Under the pieces are notes generated by a model. That model searched no databases, was not told the DNA's origin, and worked only from the letters and a program-made list of their open reading frames with translations. Below, piece after piece: positions 8,367 to 18,939 of a stretch of DNA of 64,000 nucleotides; position 1 is the stretch's first letter, and every line of letters starts with the position of its first letter. The stretch spans positions 62,001 to 126,000 of the forward strand of contig NZ_PYSV01000003.1 of assembly GCF_003028415.1 (NCBI RefSeq). Direction: 5' to 3'. The position numbers and the translations under genes were made by a program. The stretch is from Deinococcus arcticus. GTDB taxonomy: Bacteria > Deinococcota > Deinococci > Deinococcales > Deinococcaceae.

Positions 8367-9203
8367 TCAGTACGTGTAGAAGCCCTGCCCGCTCTTGCGG
8401 CCCAGTTGCCCGGCCTGCACCATCTTGCGCAGCAGCGGGCTGGGGCGGTACTTGTCGTCGCCCAGGCCCCTATGCAGCACTTCCATGATGGCCAGGCAGG
8501 TGTCCAGGCCGATAAAGTCCGCCAGGGTCAGCGGGCCCATCGGGTGATTCATGCCCAGCTTCATGATGCCGTCAATGGCTTCAGGCTCGGCCACGCCCTC
8601 CATCACGCACTGAATGGCCTCGTTCAGCATGGGCATCAGGATGCGGTTGGACACGAAGCCGGGGAAATCGTTGCAGGGCAGCGGCGTCTTGCCCATTTGC
8701 TGAGCCGTTTCGGTAACGATGCGGGCCGTTTCGTCGCTGGTCTGGTGGCCGCGAATGACCTCCACCAACTGCATCAGCGGCACCGGATTCATGAAGTGCA
8801 TCCCGATAAAACGCTCGGGGCGCCCAGAAGCGGTGGCGAGGCTGGTGATGGGAATGGAGCTGGTGTTGCTGGCCAGGATGCCGCCTGGCTTGACGATCTG
8901 CCCCAGTTGCCGGAACAGATCGGCCTTGACCGCCTCGTTTTCCACGATGGCTTCCACGACCAGATCGCACTCGGCCATGTCCTGCAGGCTGGTGGTGAAC
9001 TGAATCCGGCCCATGACCTCGGCGGGGGTACCCTCCAGGCGGCCTTTTTCATGCAGCTTGGTCAGGCTCTTCTCCATGACGGTCTGCCCACGCGCCAGGA
9101 ACTCCTGCTTAACGTCCTGCACCACCACTGTAAAACCGCTTTGCGCCGCGACCTGCGCGATGCCGCCGCCCATCTGGCCGGCGCCGATAACTCCGAATTT
9201 CAT
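8367..9203 (-). CDS. 3-hydroxybutyryl-CoA dehydrogenase
   Basis: This enzyme oxidises 3-hydroxyacyl-CoA to 3-ketoacyl-CoA with NAD(P) in beta-oxidation or butanoate/PHB metabolism. The 278-residue protein has the N-terminal Rossmann motif [14 protein letters not shown], the catalytic segment SNTSSIPIT and [16 protein letters not shown] with the catalytic His, and the C-terminal dimerisation domain ([16 protein letters not shown]). The ATG at 9203 has AGGAAT upstream. It is co-directional with the thiolase at 9846, which catalyses the neighbouring step. Confidence 0.93.
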   Translation of the reverse strand: MKFGVIGAGQMGGGIAQVAAQSGFTVVVQDVKQEFLARGQTVMEKSLTKLHEKGRLEGTPAEVMGRIQFTTSLQDMAECDLVVEAIVENEAVKADLFRQLGQIVKPGGILASNTSSIPITSLATASGRPERFIGMHFMNPVPLMQLVEVIRGHQTSDETARIVTETAQQMGKTPLPCNDFPGFVSNRILMPMLNEAIQCVMEGVAEPEAIDGIMKLGMNHPMGPLTLADFIGLDTCLAIMEVLHRGLGDDKYRPSPLLRKMVQAGQLGRKSGQGFYTY

Positions 9204-9211
9204 AGGATTCC

Positions 9212-9514
9212 TCACTGAGATTGAATAAAGCGGGCGACCTGCTCAAGATGCTGAAGCAAAGCTGGCGTTCCCATTGCGCCCCGCTCTGCCTCAATGTTCT
9301 CCCTCAGGGCCAGCACGTGGGCTCCCAGCTCTTGCCTCTGCTGACCACTGAACTCAGCGAGGTCTAGCAAATAGTTCCACTGAGCGATTTCAACTTTTTC
9401 CCGCAGCAGGGCATCAGCCGTCTGATTTGTCACCCATTCGCTCAGCGCACCGTAGAGACTGTTTGACAGCGAAAGATGCTCTCGGTCCGCCACATCCAGG
9501 ATGACGACAGCCAC
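9212..9514 (-). CDS. hypothetical protein
   Basis: This 100-residue, mostly helical protein has no recognised domain, signal or membrane segment. It starts at a GTG six bases after the YciI-family stop codon and ends eight bases before the dehydrogenase start, so it is probably co-transcribed with both. Confidence 0.55.
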   Translation of the reverse strand: MAVVILDVADREHLSLSNSLYGALSEWVTNQTADALLREKVEIAQWNYLLDLAEFSGQQRQELGAHVLALRENIEAERGAMGTPALLQHLEQVARFIQSQ

Positions 9515-9520
9515 TGTCCC

Positions 9521-9841
9521 TCACTCCACCACAGGCACGCCTTCCAGCTCCACCATGCGGCTGCGCTTAACCGGCGTAAAGGCGGTGTAGCGGTAGCGCG
9601 CGCAGCCCTTTTGCACGAAGGGGTCCTGGTCGAACAGGTCCACCAGTTCCTGCAGGGTGTCCGCGTGGGCCAGGATGACGCCGCCCGTGCGGTCCACCTT
9701 GCGGCCACTGACCAGAAAGAGGCCACTCTTGTAGTGCTGCTCCAGCCATTCCCGGTGGGCGGGAGTCACGGCGGCCAGTTCCTCGCCCATCTTCAGGTAG
9801 GTGCTTTCCACGATCCACAGCGGCTTGATCTGCAGGGTCAT
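9521..9841 (-). CDS. YciI family protein
   Basis: This 106-residue protein has the YciI-like alpha/beta fold pattern: an N-terminal strand (LWIVESTYL), then HREWLEQHYKSGLFLVSGRKVDRTGGVILAHA and a DPFVQKG segment. In this family a conserved His-Asp pair is proposed to be catalytic; here HREW and DPF are the candidates. The physiological substrate is unknown. It sits four bases after the thiolase stop. Confidence 0.85.
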   Translation of the reverse strand: MTLQIKPLWIVESTYLKMGEELAAVTPAHREWLEQHYKSGLFLVSGRKVDRTGGVILAHADTLQELVDLFDQDPFVQKGCARYRYTAFTPVKRSRMVELEGVPVVE

Positions 9842-9845
9842 GCGC

Positions 9846-11027
<1,182 letters not shown>

Positions 11028-11060
11028 GGGGGCAGTGTAGCGCGCGCTGCCTAACGCCCG

Positions 11061-11342
11061 TTAGGTGGGTGTCCACCACAGCCGACGGCTGAAGGCGCCG
11101 CGGGCCTGAGCCTTTGCGGAACGCTGCTCTTCCAGGGCCGTTGAGCTCAGGCCGTCCAGCCCAGCCAGCGCGTAGACGACTTCCAGCACATCGGCCAGTT
11201 CCTCCGCTTCGCCGCTCTCCAGGTACTCCGCGACCTCTTCCTGCAATTTCTCGCGCAGGGCGGCGCGGAAAGCTGCCTCCTCCAGCGGCGTGGCCTGCCC
11301 GCCAAACCGTTCGGGAATGCGGTCGCGTACCAGTTTGGGCAT
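11061..11342 (-). CDS. MazG-like nucleotide pyrophosphohydrolase family protein
   Basis: This 93-residue protein begins KLVRDRIPE, the signature of the phosphoribosyl-ATP pyrophosphohydrolase-like/MazG-like house-cleaning family. It contains the acidic helical motif EKLQEEVAEYLES then EELADVLEVVYAL, matching the ExxE and ExxD metal-binding pattern of all-alpha NTP pyrophosphatases. The likely role is hydrolysis of non-canonical nucleotides. Confidence 0.8.
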   Translation of the reverse strand: MPKLVRDRIPERFGGQATPLEEAAFRAALREKLQEEVAEYLESGEAEELADVLEVVYALAGLDGLSSTALEEQRSAKAQARGAFSRRLWWTPT

Positions 11343-11351
11343 GCGGTCACC

Positions 11352-12092
11352 CTAGCGGATGCTCAGGGGCTGCGGCGGAAAGGTGAGGTTGAGTTCCTGT
11401 TTGGCCGCCAACACGCCCTTCATGCGGACGGTGACGGTGTATTCCCCGGGCGGCAGCGGCAACCAGCGATTGAACTGGTTCAAGGGCGCGTCCAGCTGAA
11501 GACGGTCCCACTGACATGGGCCAACCGGACAGAGGTGGCTGCTTTGCAGCCAAGGATCAAAAGCGGGGGTGTACCAGCGCACCGCTTCGCCGCGTTCGTT
11601 GCGAAGAACGGCGTCAAGTGGGTACATTCCAGAGACCAGCTCGACCGAAAGCCCCGTTTCGTTGTGCAACACGGCGGCGAGGGTCAGCGTCTCCCCCACC
11701 TGCGCGGTTCTGGGGACCTGCACCTCGGCGCGCAGCGGTCCTGTCTGTGCCTGCAGAGCTGGAAACGTAGGCGCACGGGTGAGCTCAAAACCACCCGGTG
11801 GCACAGGCAGCCCGGCCAGACGCAGCGCCGCCCCCAACTGGGCCTCAGTGGCGGTGCCCCGCCCATACACCCGAGTCACTCCGCAGACCGTCTTTGCATC
11901 ACACGGCGTTTCCTCCAGTCCTATCATCTCAAAGGCCAGCGGCTCAAATGCCTTCAGGTACGCCTGCCGCTGCGCCTCCCTCTGCCCAGACACAGCCGCC
12001 CACGCCGCCTGCTCCTCCGCCTCTCTGTCAGGCAACAACGTGCAGGCGCTCAGGGCCAGAATCAGCAGTCCCAATCCCACCCTGTGCCACAT
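11352..12092 (-). CDS. hypothetical lipoprotein
   Basis: This 246-residue protein has a lipoprotein signal peptide (LGLLILALSAC, lipid-attached Cys at residue 17). A helical segment after the lipobox is followed by a beta-rich domain (residues ~110-246) with LPPGEYTVTVRMKG near the end, like an intracellular-proteinase-inhibitor or Ig-like fold. The family was not identified. It is divergent from ffh with a 66-bp gap. Confidence 0.65.
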   Translation of the reverse strand: MWHRVGLGLLILALSACTLLPDREAEEQAAWAAVSGQREAQRQAYLKAFEPLAFEMIGLEETPCDAKTVCGVTRVYGRGTATEAQLGAALRLAGLPVPPGGFELTRAPTFPALQAQTGPLRAEVQVPRTAQVGETLTLAAVLHNETGLSVELVSGMYPLDAVLRNERGEAVRWYTPAFDPWLQSSHLCPVGPCQWDRLQLDAPLNQFNRWLPLPPGEYTVTVRMKGVLAAKQELNLTFPPQPLSIR

Positions 12093-12158
12093 GGCCCCAG
12101 CCTATCCCGCACGGCGGCGGCACCTTTCCCCACTTGCCCTGCGTGGTAGCCTCGCAAC

Positions 12159-13499
<1,341 letters not shown>

Positions 13500-13509
13500 G
13501 CCCCGGCCG

Positions 13510-13538
13510 TTGACAGCTCCGGGTTGCCTCCGTATACT
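13510..13538 (+). promoter_or_regulatory. sigma-70-type promoter of tRNA-Lys
   Basis: TTGACA (13510-13515) and TATACT (13533-13538) are separated by exactly 17 bp and lie 44 bp before the tRNA 5' end. Confidence 0.88.
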
Positions 13539-13581
13539 CACTGCCGCTGAAGACCGCACCTGAGCCGGTGCCCAGCGGCAA

Positions 13582-13696
<115 letters not shown>

Positions 13697-14047
13697 CCGG
13701 CCCGCTGACGTGGCCCACTGGGGCCCGTGTGGCCCAAACGTGGCCCATTTGATTCTGGGGCCCTGGCCTGTCCCCACCCCCACCGGGCGCGGTCCACTTC
13801 GCAGAAAAAACACGCGAAAAAATAACCCAGCCGTATATACCCTAAAAATCTGGGGACTTTGGGGACACAGCCCGGTTTATGCTGTCCAGCACGAAAAAAA
13901 CATGCGTCCCCACAGAAAAGAGGTGTGGGGACGCAGTTCCCAAAAATGCCGTGTGGGCCGTGCTTTTCCCGTGTCCCCACTTTTGGCCCCTTCGGTCCCC
14001 ACTTTGGGGACTTGGCCCCCCCAGGCGTGGGGACCGGGCCCCCGGCG
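13697..14047. other. element end: integrase-arm and GGGGAC repeats
   Basis: This 350-bp non-coding stretch between attL and the integrase stop holds three GTGGCCCA repeats (13708, 13727, 13738), also found at the other end of the element (32560, 32572). It also holds several GGGGAC/GTCCCC units between 13850 and 14012. The block TGTGTCCCCAAAGTCCCC (complement of 13849-13869) recurs at 27932. TTTATGCTGTCCAGCACG (13876) nearly matches 32637. These are candidate integrase, excisionase or replication-protein sites. Confidence 0.6.
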
Positions 14048-15360
14048 CTACCCCTTCCGGCGGGGCCCGGCCTTGCGGGTCTTCCGGCGCAGCGGCAGCG
14101 GGCGCCCCCCGTCTTTCTCTTCGCCGTCTGGGCCTGCCCCCGGCTTCGCCTGCCCCTGGCCCTGCAGGTCTGCCAGCCCGTAGACCATGCCGCGCATCTT
14201 GCCCGGCAGCGCGTGGGCGTAAATGTTCAGGGTGGTACTCACCTGGGCGTGCCCCAGCAGCGCGGCCACGCTCACCGGGTCTTCGCCCCTCGAAATCAGA
14301 AAGGTGCCCGTGCTGTGCCGCAGCGCGTGGGGGGACAGCAGGGGCACGCCCGCCGCTTCGCAGGTCCGGCGCATGACATCCCGCAGCACGTCTTGCCGCA
14401 TGGGCCGCCCGTCTACCGCCGGGAAGAGGGGGGCCGCGTCTGCCGTGCCCTGGCCCCGGTAGCGCGTGGCCCGCGCTTCCACACTCACCCTTCGCCGCAG
14501 GTCTTCCACGATGCCCAGCGCGTCCCTTGAGAGGTAGACCCGGCGCACGCCGCCGTCTTCGGGCTGCCCGTGTAGTAGGCCCCTTCAAACTCACTGCGGG
14601 TCTTCGAGACGGTCACGAAGGGGGCCCCGGTGTCATCCCGGCCCACGTCCCCCCAGGTCAGGGCCAGGGCTTCGCCTATGCGAAGGCCAGTCAAGGCCAG
14701 GAAGGCCAGGGGCAGGGCCAAACGGTCAGCCTGGGCCGCCGGAATGAAGCGCCCCAGCTCTTCGGGGGTGAAGTGCTTCACCTTCGCCGCGCGCACCGTC
14801 CCGCCCTTCGAGGGGGACAGGGGCCGGGCGTGCTGCGCCGGATTTTCCCTTAGCAGGCCGTCCCCTATGGCCCGTTTATAGGCCCCCAGCAAGAGGACGT
14901 GTATCTGCCGCTGCCCGGAGTAGCCCAGGGGCGGGCGCATCTTTTCGCCGTCCCCAGCGGGGCGCTTCTCGCTCAGCAGCTCGAAGTACGCGCGCAGCCG
15001 CCGGGGGTCTACGCCTGCCGCCTTCAGGTGGGCCAGATGCGGGGCCACGTGCCGGGTGTACAGGGCTTCGTTGTTCCAGGCCGTGCGGTCTGACCATGTG
15101 GCCCGCTTCGCCCGCATGTACTCCGTCACCATCTCCCCCACCGTCAGCGTGTGCGACACGGGCCGCTGTCCGGCCTGGGCTTCTCGCTGGGCCGCAATAA
15201 TGGCGTGCTGCGCTTCGGTGCGCGTGCGCGTGGTCCCGCTCAAGCGTTCTCTCGTGCCGTCCGGGTACTGGACCCGCACGCGCCACCGGAAGCGCCCAGA
15301 CGGTAATTCTTCAATGGTGCCCTTGTGCCAGCCCTGCGCGGTCTTGCGCCCCCCTGTCAT
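14048..15360 (-). pseudogene. tyrosine integrase of the element, split by a frameshift
   Basis: Two overlapping frames together make a ~435-residue phage-type tyrosine recombinase. The first (15360-14485) has an N-terminal DNA-binding region (SGRFRWRVRVQYPDG), a core-binding domain and the first catalytic Arg in LTGLRIGEALALTW, then VSKTRSEFEGAYYTGSPKT. The second (14548-14048) continues VRRVYLSRDAL and has HALRHST, GHAQVSTT and the tyrosine in NIYAH. One missing G in a GGCGGCG run near 14550 would restore PKTGGVRRVYL, a normal integrase join. It is either inactivated or a sequencing error; no slippery site was seen. It lies beside attL as expected. Confidence 0.85.
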
Positions 15361-15445
15361 GGGCCTCAGGGTAAAGCCGCAAACGTGGGCCTACTGCCGG
15401 ACGTGCCCGAACAATGTAGGCCCAGTCAGGAAACTGTGCGGCGTG

Positions 15446-15488
15446 TTATGACATGGTGTAACACCAATTGTCACTGTCATTTACAGTG
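15446..15488 (+). promoter_or_regulatory. dyad-rich control region before the 15512 gene
   Basis: Three inverted repeats overlap here: TGACA...TGTCA (15449-15473), TGGTGTaACACCA (15454-15466) and CACTGTcatttACAGTG (15472-15488). TTGTCA at 15469 could be a -35 element. The region lies between the divergent integrase and the 105-residue gene and is a likely operator. Confidence 0.5.
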
Positions 15489-15511
15489 CCACAGCGACGC
15501 TAGGGGGAAAC

Positions 15512-15829
15512 ATGACCGCACAGCTCAGCACAGACGAACGGGGCCGGGTTCACTTCGGACGCCTGACCGTGCGCCCCTCACCCGTAGACCGCGCCCTGTC
15601 TGCCCTGGGGGAAGCTGTACCGCGCCTTGAGGTCGCGCTAGGCTTTCCGGTCAGCGTGACCGCACAGCCCATGCCAGACGGCACCCTCACAGCAGAAGTC
15701 ATCATGCCAGACGCTCACTACGCCTTCGATCAGGCTATGGAGATCTGCGCCACCCTGCAGGACGCGGTGCGGCCATTCAGCGTTGACCTAAACGTGGAAG
15801 TTGACTCTGACTTTCAACATGGCGAGTAA
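15512..15829 (+). CDS. hypothetical protein, possible partner of the HEPN-like protein
   Basis: This 105-residue acidic protein has no recognised domain. It is preceded by AGGGGG and overlaps the next gene by 11 bases, so the two are co-translated. Dyad-rich DNA precedes it. A small acidic protein before a HEPN-like one recalls a toxin-antitoxin layout, but it does not resemble the MNT nucleotidyltransferase of classical pairs. Confidence 0.6.
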   Translation: MTAQLSTDERGRVHFGRLTVRPSPVDRALSALGEAVPRLEVALGFPVSVTAQPMPDGTLTAEVIMPDAHYAFDQAMEICATLQDAVRPFSVDLNVEVDSDFQHGE

Positions 15830-16223
15830 ACACGCCCACGTAGAGAAAGCCCAGCGTAACGAAGCGGCCTTGAGCCGCTTCGACTTTGAATCAGACCTGT
15901 ACGAGTGGTACATCACTGTCAGCTTCTACGCGGCTGTTCACTGGATGCGTGCCTTTTTGGCCGTAGGTGGGCGGGGGATCTGGGAAGAAATTCCTTACGA
16001 ACAGTTTCCGCATCAGGTAAGAGAGGTATACCGCGCACACTTTGGCCAGAATGCCCAGCCAGCAGAAACGGCCCTGAACGCCTTTCAGATCATCAAGCGT
16101 CTATCTCAGCGGGCGCGGTATGGGTGCGAGTCTCCCGCATGGTACGCCCGTGAAACGGGAAAGGCAGACGCCGCCCTAAAAACGGTCCGTGACTTCGTGA
16201 CCGGGCATGGAGTCACGCTCTAA
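15819..16223 (+). CDS. HEPN-like helical protein
   Basis: This 134-residue helical protein has SFYAAVHWMRAFLAVGG near residue 30 and LSQRARYGCESPAWYAR near residue 92, resembling HEPN-family helices (FYAxxHxxxALL ... Rxx(A/R)xY). The RX4-6H catalytic motif of HEPN RNases was not found, so enzymatic activity is doubtful. The ATG at 15819 lies inside the end of the upstream gene. Alternatively it is a non-catalytic HEPN-fold binding protein. Confidence 0.55.
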   Translation: MASKHAHVEKAQRNEAALSRFDFESDLYEWYITVSFYAAVHWMRAFLAVGGRGIWEEIPYEQFPHQVREVYRAHFGQNAQPAETALNAFQIIKRLSQRARYGCESPAWYARETGKADAALKTVRDFVTGHGVTL

Positions 16224-16347
16224 CCCGAGTGCTTTCAGCCGCCCGCCCTCTTTTAGTAGGGGATAAAAGCCCAGTGTGTGACGCCGTCAGCCGGATTTAA
16301 ACTGTGCGGGAACATATTCCCGGCGGCAGATAGAGGACAGAACCGAC

Positions 16348-16386
16348 GAAGGGGAAGCACAGGCCACGCGCCCACGCTTCCCCTTC
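16348..16386. terminator. bidirectional hairpin between convergent genes
   Basis: A perfect 11-bp stem GAAGGGGAAGC/GCTTCCCCTTC with a 17-nt loop lies between the stops of the HEPN-like gene and the leftward membrane-protein operon. A second dyad, CGGGAAcataTTCCCG, lies near 16309. No T tract follows, so termination is inferred. Confidence 0.5.
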
Positions 16387-16417
16387 CGCCGGTTTCCCAG
16401 CGGTCTAGGCCCCCGGC

Positions 16418-16666
16418 TTAGGTCTTCCGCTTCCCCCGCCACAGCTTCACCGCGCCCCAGGTGGACAACCCAGCGCCTACCGCTGCCCCCAGGGCCACCA
16501 CACCAGTATGGGCGGGGTCAGTGCCGAACGAAGGTCCGTAGACCGTCCAGGCCAGGGCGTACAGCGCAAACAGCAATAGCCCCAGCGCGCACAGGCCCAG
16601 CAGAACGGCCAGCACGCGCCGCACGATTGCCCTTCGCCGGTCAAGGTTCACCGCATCCCGGCCCAT
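16418..16666 (-). CDS. small membrane protein (2 TM)
   Basis: This 82-residue protein has two hydrophobic helices (VLAVLLGLCALGLLLFALYA and GVVALGAAVGAGLSTWGAV) and a basic tail (KLWRGKRKT). Its ATG lies inside the end of the preceding gene, whose stop is at 16648. It is the last gene of the XRE-led operon. No homologue recognised. Confidence 0.6.
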   Translation of the reverse strand: MGRDAVNLDRRRAIVRRVLAVLLGLCALGLLLFALYALAWTVYGPSFGTDPAHTGVVALGAAVGAGLSTWGAVKLWRGKRKT

Positions 16667-16866
16667 AACACCCCCGCGCCGATCAGGGCCAGCACACCCG
16701 CCACGGCCAGCACCCAGCGCGCCCAGGGGACGCGGCGAAAGAGGAACGCCAGGACCAGCAGCGCGCAGGCCAGGGCGAAGACTTGCCACGGAAAGGCCGG
16801 GCCATACGACACGATCAGGTCAGCCCTTGAGGTGTAGCCGGTGGGCACGGTGGGCGCCCCGCTCAC
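16648..16866 (-). CDS. small membrane protein (2 TM)
   Basis: This 72-residue protein has two membrane helices (FALACALLVLAFLF and WVLAVAGVLALIGAGVLW). The GTG at 16866 is chosen because it overlaps the TGA of the preceding short frame (GTGA), the rule throughout this operon; a longer frame to 16929 adds an Arg/Gly-rich leader. Confidence 0.55.
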   Translation of the reverse strand: MSGAPTVPTGYTSRADLIVSYGPAFPWQVFALACALLVLAFLFRRVPWARWVLAVAGVLALIGAGVLWAGMR

Positions 16867-17000
16867 GGCCTGCCCCGCAGGAAGGCCCGGACGCGCCGCG
16901 CCGCCCGCACGATCACGCGCACGGGCCACGGCAGAGGTGGGCCGTGGAATGTGGGGCCAAGTCTCACGGCGGCCTCAGTCCCTCGCAGCTTCCTGCACAC
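16863..17000 (-). CDS. short basic ORF (45 aa)
   Basis: This GTG-started frame encodes a basic peptide (VCRKLRGTEAAVRLGPTF... then RVIVRAARRVRAFLRGRP). It starts four bases after the preceding stop and its TGA overlaps the next GTG, filling an otherwise empty gap. Spacing is the main support; the composition could also be chance in GC-rich DNA. Confidence 0.4.
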   Translation of the reverse strand: MCRKLRGTEAAVRLGPTFHGPPLPWPVRVIVRAARRVRAFLRGRP

Positions 17001-17003
17001 GGC

Positions 17004-17273
17004 TTACTTCCCCCCTTCGCCGGTCCTACGCCTGGGCCGCCTGGAGCGCAGCAACCATGTCCCGAAACCCAGCAACACCAGCAGCGCGAGGCCATACCCG
17101 AGGACAGGAAAAATTCCCAGGTAGTTCAGCAGGTCTGCACCTGGACTTCGTATGGACGCCCGCAGGTCTGAAAGCGCGCGCCACCCATCCCGCGCCAGCG
17201 TGAGACATACCAGACACAGCAGGGCCAGCACCGGCCAGCGAAGCGCCCCCATGCTGTCTTTCTCACTGCTCAT
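17004..17273 (-). CDS. small membrane protein (2 TM)
   Basis: This 89-residue protein has helices WPVLALLCLVCLTLA and FPVLGYGLALLVLLGFGTWLL and an Arg-rich C-terminus. The ATG at 17273 overlaps the preceding stop (ATGA). The end of the gene carries the element-wide GGCGAAG motif, coding TGEGGK. Confidence 0.6.
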   Translation of the reverse strand: MSSEKDSMGALRWPVLALLCLVCLTLARDGWRALSDLRASIRSPGADLLNYLGIFPVLGYGLALLVLLGFGTWLLRSRRPRRRTGEGGK

Positions 17274-17620
17274 GTTTTCCCTTCTTCGGACTGGGGAGTC
17301 CGCAACGCTGCCCGGGCCAGCACCCATGCACAGGGCAGGGATAGGGCGATTACCACCACGGCTGTCCAAAAGATAGGCCCCGTTCCGCTGCTCTCTATTG
17401 CCTGCCAAATGCCAAGAAGTGCCATAAGCACACACAAGGCGCAAAAAAGCCAGAGGAAAGCTGTCCACAGTCCCTTGTCGCTCCCTTTCTTCCAAATCAC
17501 GAAGGCCAGGAGTATGAGGGCCGCCGCTAGCGCGGCCTGTTCGACCTTCTGCCCTATCAGGGCCCTAAACAGCAACGACACACCGAGGCTCGAAACAGCC
17601 CCCACCAAGAACCCTTTCAC
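17270..17620 (-). CDS. small membrane protein (about 4 TM)
   Basis: This 116-residue protein has about four hydrophobic segments (FLVGAVSSLGVSLLF, ALAAALILLAFVIW, FLWLFCALCVLMALLG, FWTAVVVIALSLPCAWVL). It starts at a GTG overlapping the preceding TGA. No homologue recognised. It is the largest membrane protein of the operon. Confidence 0.65.
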   Translation of the reverse strand: MKGFLVGAVSSLGVSLLFRALIGQKVEQAALAAALILLAFVIWKKGSDKGLWTAFLWLFCALCVLMALLGIWQAIESSGTGPIFWTAVVVIALSLPCAWVLARAALRTPQSEEGKT

Positions 17621-17796
17621 GTGTCCTTTTTTCCTTCACCGGACTTCCACAGAAGCGCGCCAATTAAGAACAGCACAGGGGGCACCAAGAGAAGGGGTGT
17701 TACTGACGTGTCTTGATCTTGCCATTGCTCCAGAACAGGCCACAGGAACGCGCCCAGGCAGCACAGAATCAGCCCTCCCCACCGCTTGCCGCTCAC
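17617..17796 (-). CDS. small membrane protein (59 aa, 2 TM)
   Basis: This frame encodes 59 residues with helices LILCCLGAFLWPV and TPLLLVPPVLFLIGALLW and a charged tail (KSGEGKKDT). It begins with GTG at 17796 overlapping the preceding TGA and its own TGA overlaps the next GTG, so both ends follow the operon rule. Confidence 0.6.
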   Translation of the reverse strand: MSGKRWGGLILCCLGAFLWPVLEQWQDQDTSVTPLLLVPPVLFLIGALLWKSGEGKKDT

Positions 17797-17984
17797 GTCT
17801 TCCCTTCGCCGTCCAGATCACCCACGGGCCTCATCCCACCATTCAGATAGAACCCTTTCGCTTCGCACCAATCCACCATGAGGTTTAGAAGCTCATCCGT
17901 CACGGCGTCCTGTTGCTCCTGGGTCAGTTCCTGCCAGTCTGAGCGGGTCAGCAGGAAGTCTAGAGCATAGCCTCGCACGGTCAC
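17793..17984 (-). CDS. hypothetical protein (63 aa)
   Basis: This acidic 63-residue protein (VTVRGYALDFLLTRSDWQELT..., ending VGDLDGEGKT) is probably helical and soluble. The GTG at 17984 overlaps the stop of the XRE regulator (GTGA). No family recognised. Confidence 0.6.
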   Translation of the reverse strand: MTVRGYALDFLLTRSDWQELTQEQQDAVTDELLNLMVDWCEAKGFYLNGGMRPVGDLDGEGKT

Positions 17985-18211
17985 GCTTTCCCCCCTTCGC
18001 CGAACTGCCCCGGTTCCACCGTCAGGCGCAGGTCTAGGGCTTCGAGGATGGCGGCCCACAGGTCAGGTATTTTTCCCCCCCTGCCGCCTGTGTTGTTTAT
18101 GGCCCGGCTGATCTCTTCCGGTGTGCGTGATACAGCCCGGGCCAAATCAGCCCGCGTCATGCCCTTTTCTTCCAGGCGCGCACTTACAGCGGCGCGGATG
18201 TCTTCATTCAT
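17981..18211 (-). CDS. XRE-family helix-turn-helix regulator
   Basis: This 76-residue protein is a single Cro/CI-type HTH domain: AVSARLEEKGMTRADLARAVSRTPEEISRAIN gives the two recognition helices. It heads the membrane-protein operon and faces a divergent gene across a 142-bp gap that holds repeated TTAGCCAAA sites, so it probably represses its own and the divergent promoter. Confidence 0.85.
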   Translation of the reverse strand: MNEDIRAAVSARLEEKGMTRADLARAVSRTPEEISRAINNTGGRGGKIPDLWAAILEALDLRLTVEPGQFGEGGKA

Positions 18212-18276
18212 GTAGCCAACTTAGCACATTTGGACAGTTAGCCAAAGTTGACAGCATTAGCCAAAAAGGCTATTAT
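18212..18276 (+). promoter_or_regulatory. divergent promoter with TTAGCCAA operators
   Basis: The rightward promoter is TTGACA (18248-18253), a 17-bp spacer and TATTAT (18271-18276). Three direct repeats of (T)TAGCCAA begin at 18213, 18238 and 18257; the last is part of the palindrome TTAGCCaaaaaGGCTA inside the spacer and -10. Binding there would block the promoter. The adjacent XRE protein is the obvious ligand. Confidence 0.75.
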
Positions 18277-18353
18277 CGTCTCAGCAGAAAGAGACGCCTC
18301 AACCGCCAAGTTTCCGCGTCCCTGACTGACTCCCCCGTTTCAAAGGAAGCACC

Positions 18354-18782
18354 ATGAACGATAGCACCGCCCCCCGCGCCACTTCCCGCACGTGGGCGGC
18401 CACCGTGACTGACCGTGAATGCGGCGTGACTGTGGCCCGCACGGTCTACACCGTGACCCTGACCCGCACGCCCGCCGGGATTGAAGCCACCGTGAACGGC
18501 GAAGCGTGCGAAGTGGCCCGCGCCGTGGGCATCCTGCAGGCCGCCCACACCGTCACCCTGACCGCCGAAGTCCTGGCCCCCGCACCTATCGGCAAGCCCC
18601 GCGCGGCCAAACTGCACCGCCTCATGGCCCACGCAGGCGTCCCCAGTGGTGAGCATTACGGCTTCGCCGGGGCCGCGCTGGACCGCCCGGTGTACTCCCT
18701 GGCCGGACTGACCGAAGACGAAGCCCGGCAGGTCTGGGGCTTCCTGCGCGCCACCTTCCCCAGCGCCGCCCGCGCCGCCTGA
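18354..18782 (+). CDS. hypothetical protein, first gene of the rightward operon
   Basis: This 142-residue protein has a Thr/Val-rich beta region (residues 14-78) and a helical C-terminus (GEHYGFAGAALDRPVYSLAGLTEDEARQVWGFLRATFP) typical of phage or plasmid early proteins from high-GC hosts. AAGGAAG precedes the ATG. It is the first gene under the XRE-controlled promoter. Function unknown. Confidence 0.65.
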   Translation: MNDSTAPRATSRTWAATVTDRECGVTVARTVYTVTLTRTPAGIEATVNGEACEVARAVGILQAAHTVTLTAEVLAPAPIGKPRAAKLHRLMAHAGVPSGEHYGFAGAALDRPVYSLAGLTEDEARQVWGFLRATFPSAARAA

Positions 18783-18939
18783 CCCATCCGGGGGGCCACA
18801 CCCGGCCCCCCACCCCCAGCGCCGCCCGAAGCCCTGACCGCGTATCCCCTGCCCCCGGCGAAGAGAAGACGCCCCGCGCGCCCTCCCGCCCCGCTTCGGG
18901 CCCCCCACACCACTGCCCCCTACAAAGGACGTGCGCCCT

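Noticed and set aside
14540..14560. Programmed ribosomal frameshift in the integrase
   Set aside because: No slippery heptamer, stem-loop or stop-codon arrangement typical of programmed shifts was seen; a simple 1-nt loss explains it.
15446..15470. Radiation/desiccation response motif near TTATGACATGGTGTAACA
   Set aside because: Only the left half resembles the Deinococcus palindrome; the right half does not match.
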